DNA of 23,326 nucleotides from an uncultured Collinsella sp. (lineage in GTDB: Bacteria; Actinomycetota; Coriobacteriia; Coriobacteriales; Coriobacteriaceae), in NCBI GenBank assembly GCA_900547805.1, contig URIE01000014.1:1-23326 (forward strand), in the 5' to 3' direction. This document shows positions 21,696-23,326 of the stretch, piece by piece. Numbering within the stretch: the stretch's first letter is position 1; every line of letters starts with the position of its first letter. The translations under genes were made by a program, and so were the position numbers. Under the pieces are notes generated by a model, which was not told the origin of the DNA, made no database searches, and saw only the letters and a list, made by a program, of their open reading frames with translations.

Positions 21696-23150
21696 CTAGA
21701 GCGTCTTGAGGTACTCCCCCAGCTCTTCCTCCCAGTCGGGCATGTGGAAGCCGACGGACTCGAGCTTGGAAAGGTCGAGCGCGGAGTGGACCGGGCGCGG
21801 GGCGATGGGGCCCTCGGCGCTTGCGTAGTAGTCGGCGGTGCTGACCGGTACGACCCTGTCGCCGTTGCCGTTGGCGGCCTCGAAGACGGCGCGGGCGATG
21901 TCGGCCCAGCTCTTCACGGCGCCCGAGCCCGTGCAGTTATAGGTGCCGTAGGGGGCGTGCGTCCCCAGCACGTGGAAGATGGCCTCGGCCATGTCGCGCG
22001 TGAAGGTCAGGCGGCCCAGCTGGTCGTCCACCACGGTGACCTTGTCCAGCTTGTCGTCCGGGTCGGCGACGCGGTCGGACAGCCCCTTCATGGTCTTGAC
22101 GAAGTTGTGCCCCTCGCCGATGACCCAGGAGCTGCGCATGATGTAGTGGCGCGGGCACCCGGCCACGGCGATGTCGCCGGCGGCCTTGGTCTGGCCGTAG
22201 ACGGACAGCGGGGAGAAGGGCTCGTCCTCGGTGTGCACCTCGGCGGTGCCGTCGAAGACGTAGTCGCTGGACACGTGGACGAGCGTGATGCCGTGCTCGG
22301 CGCAGGTGCGGGCGAGCAGCGCCGGGCCGGTCGCGTTGGCCTTCCAGGCGGTGGCGCGGCCCTCGGGGGTCTCCGCTTTATCCACGGCGGTGTAGGCCCC
22401 GCAGTTGACGACCGTGCCGTAGAGCGACCAGTCGTACTGCGTATAGGCCTCCGGGTCGGACATGTCGAAGGTGTCGATGTCGCAGAAGTCGAAGTCCTTC
22501 GCCACGCCGCGCTCCTCGGCGAGCTTGCGCACAGCGTGTCCCAGTTGGCCGTTGCAGCCGGTGACGAGGGTGCGCCTGGGCGCCATGGGCACGACGTCCC
22601 TCAGCATCGGGTGGTTGAGGTCGGCCTCGGATACGGTGGCCTGGTCCAGCGGGATCGGCCACTCGATGGCGAGCTCGGGGTCGGCGAGGTTCACGAAGGT
22701 GTAGGTCTTCTTCAGCTCGAGCGACCAGTGGGCGTCCACCAGGTAGGTGTAGGCGGTGCCGTCCTCCAGGGCCTGGAAGGAGTTGCCCACGCCGCGCGGG
22801 ACGTAGATGGCCCTGGACGGGTCGAGCGTGCAGGTGTAGACCTTGCCGAAGGTGGCGCTGCCCTCGCGCAGGTCGACCCAGGCGCCGAAGACCGAGCCGC
22901 GGGCCACGGAGATGAACTTGTCCCAGGGCTCGGCGTGGATGCCGCGGGTGACGCCGCGGCTGTCGTTGTAGGAGATGTTGTTCTGGACGATGCGGAAGTC
23001 GGGGATCCCGAGCGCGCACATCTTGGCGCGCTGCCAGTTCTCCTTGAACCAGCCGCGCGAGTCGCCGTGGACGGCGAGGTCGACGACCTTGAGGCCCTCG
23101 ATGCCGGTCTCGGTGACGGAGAGGTCCTTCTCGAATGCGATGTCTGCCAT
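21696..23150 (-). CDS. rfbC-rfbD: dTDP-4-dehydrorhamnose 3,5-epimerase / dTDP-4-dehydrorhamnose reductase fusion
   Basis: Last two steps of dTDP-L-rhamnose synthesis in one 484-residue chain. Residues about 1-185 are an RmlC-like cupin: HGDSRGWFKENW (28-39), RGIHAEPWDKF (69-79, catalytic-type His 72) and VPRGVGNSFQAL (117-128). Residues about 192-484 are RmlD, a short-chain reductase: nucleotide loop TGCNGQLG (197-204), SSDYVFDG (294-301), and catalytic YGQTK with Tyr 318 and Lys 322. The ATG at 23150 has AGGAG ten bases upstream, 63 bases after the rfbB stop. Sampled segments are about 70% GC against about 60% in most other genes, so the rml genes may have a different history. Product feeds a rhamnose-containing surface glycan. 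Confidence 0.94.
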   Translation of the reverse strand: MADIAFEKDLSVTETGIEGLKVVDLAVHGDSRGWFKENWQRAKMCALGIPDFRIVQNNISYNDSRGVTRGIHAEPWDKFISVARGSVFGAWVDLREGSATFGKVYTCTLDPSRAIYVPRGVGNSFQALEDGTAYTYLVDAHWSLELKKTYTFVNLADPELAIEWPIPLDQATVSEADLNHPMLRDVVPMAPRRTLVTGCNGQLGHAVRKLAEERGVAKDFDFCDIDTFDMSDPEAYTQYDWSLYGTVVNCGAYTAVDKAETPEGRATAWKANATGPALLARTCAEHGITLVHVSSDYVFDGTAEVHTEDEPFSPLSVYGQTKAAGDIAVAGCPRHYIMRSSWVIGEGHNFVKTMKGLSDRVADPDDKLDKVTVVDDQLGRLTFTRDMAEAIFHVLGTHAPYGTYNCTGSGAVKSWADIARAVFEAANGNGDRVVPVSTADYYASAEGPIAPRPVHSALDLSKLESVGFHMPDWEEELGEYLKTL

Positions 23151-23213
23151 GTGGGAAAAGCTCCTATCGACGCTGTTCTGGTTGCGGGCGCCCCGTAAGG
23201 GCGCTCGGGCGGC

Positions 23214-23326
23214 CTACTGCCCCTGCGCGCGGTAGCGGGCCTCGGTGGCCTCCTTGGCCGGGCGCCACCAGGGCTCGTTGGCGACGTACCAGTCGATGGT
23301 GGCCTTGAGGCCCCCGGCGAAGTCGG
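23214..23326 (-). CDS. rfbB: dTDP-glucose 4,6-dehydratase, C-terminal end (cut by window edge)
   Basis: Only the last 36 codons are visible. The sequence GGLKATIDWYVANEPWW followed by a short polar tail matches the end of RfbB/RmlB proteins, and the position upstream of rfbC-rfbD agrees. RfbB makes dTDP-4-keto-6-deoxyglucose, the substrate of the fusion enzyme. The 63-base gap to the next gene contains a small GC-rich hairpin (GCGCCC/GGGCGC) without a T run, so co-transcription is likely. Confidence 0.8.
   Translation of the reverse strand, partial: DFAGGLKATIDWYVANEPWWRPAKEATEARYRAQGQ

Noticed and set aside
21744..23198. A 484-codon plus-strand frame opposite rfbC-rfbD
   Set aside because: Composition is Val/Gly/Asp/Ala-rich without a fold signature; the opposite strand encodes two clear enzyme domains with conserved residues.
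1..23326. CRISPR array, insertion sequence, prophage or integrase
   Set aside because: No regularly spaced repeats, no transposase or integrase motifs and no terminal inverted repeats with target duplications were found on reading both strands.

Overview
This window looks like chromosomal DNA from a moderately GC-rich member of the Coriobacteriia (Actinomycetota), most likely Collinsella or a close relative. This is an inference from gene content and order: mreB-mreC-mreD-mrdA beside a TPR protein and a cyclophilin, one large aro cluster with an AroE-AroK fusion, and an RmlC-RmlD fusion. Composition is about 60% GC by hand count in most places, start codons are often TTG or GTG behind good Shine-Dalgarno sequences, and CCA is encoded in the tRNA genes. 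No database search was possible, so the taxon is a best guess.

Positions 1-9808, all minus strand. Reading in transcription order from the right: a CtpE-like P-type ATPase with a long basic tail; a membrane protein with two N-terminal zinc ribbons; a cyclophilin (ppiB) with a clear promoter; a TPR membrane protein; then mreB, mreC, mreD and the N-terminal part of mrdA (PBP2), which runs off the left edge. These last four belong to the lateral wall-growth (elongasome) machinery.

Positions 9825-18782. A tRNA-Arg(CCG) gene (minus) with promoter and terminator is followed by a plus-strand block that encodes the whole shikimate pathway plus the Phe and Tyr branches: aroF (DAHP synthase), tyrA, aroB, aroA, aroC, pheA (chorismate mutase-prephenate dehydratase), aroE-aroK fusion, a strong hairpin, and aroQ. 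Genes overlap or lie within 0-43 bases of each other up to the hairpin. The aroF leader carries an unexplained palindrome and an intrinsic terminator ahead of the start codon, suggesting attenuation. The block ends at a second minus-strand gene, tRNA-Arg(TCT), again with its own terminator.

Positions 18837-23326 carry surface polysaccharide genes: a two-gene ABC exporter (ATPase and ABC-2 permease, minus), a divergent family 2 glycosyltransferase (plus), a bidirectional terminator, and an RmlC-RmlD fusion followed on its upstream side by the C-terminal end of rfbB (minus). The last two genes make dTDP-L-rhamnose and have a visibly higher GC content (about 70% in sampled stretches) than the rest.

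The longest stretch without a gene is 9947-10149 (about 200 bases), which holds the tRNA promoter and the aroF control region. No CRISPR array, insertion sequence, phage gene or rRNA was seen. The least understood parts are the two membrane proteins flanking ppiB next to the mre genes, and the aroF leader.
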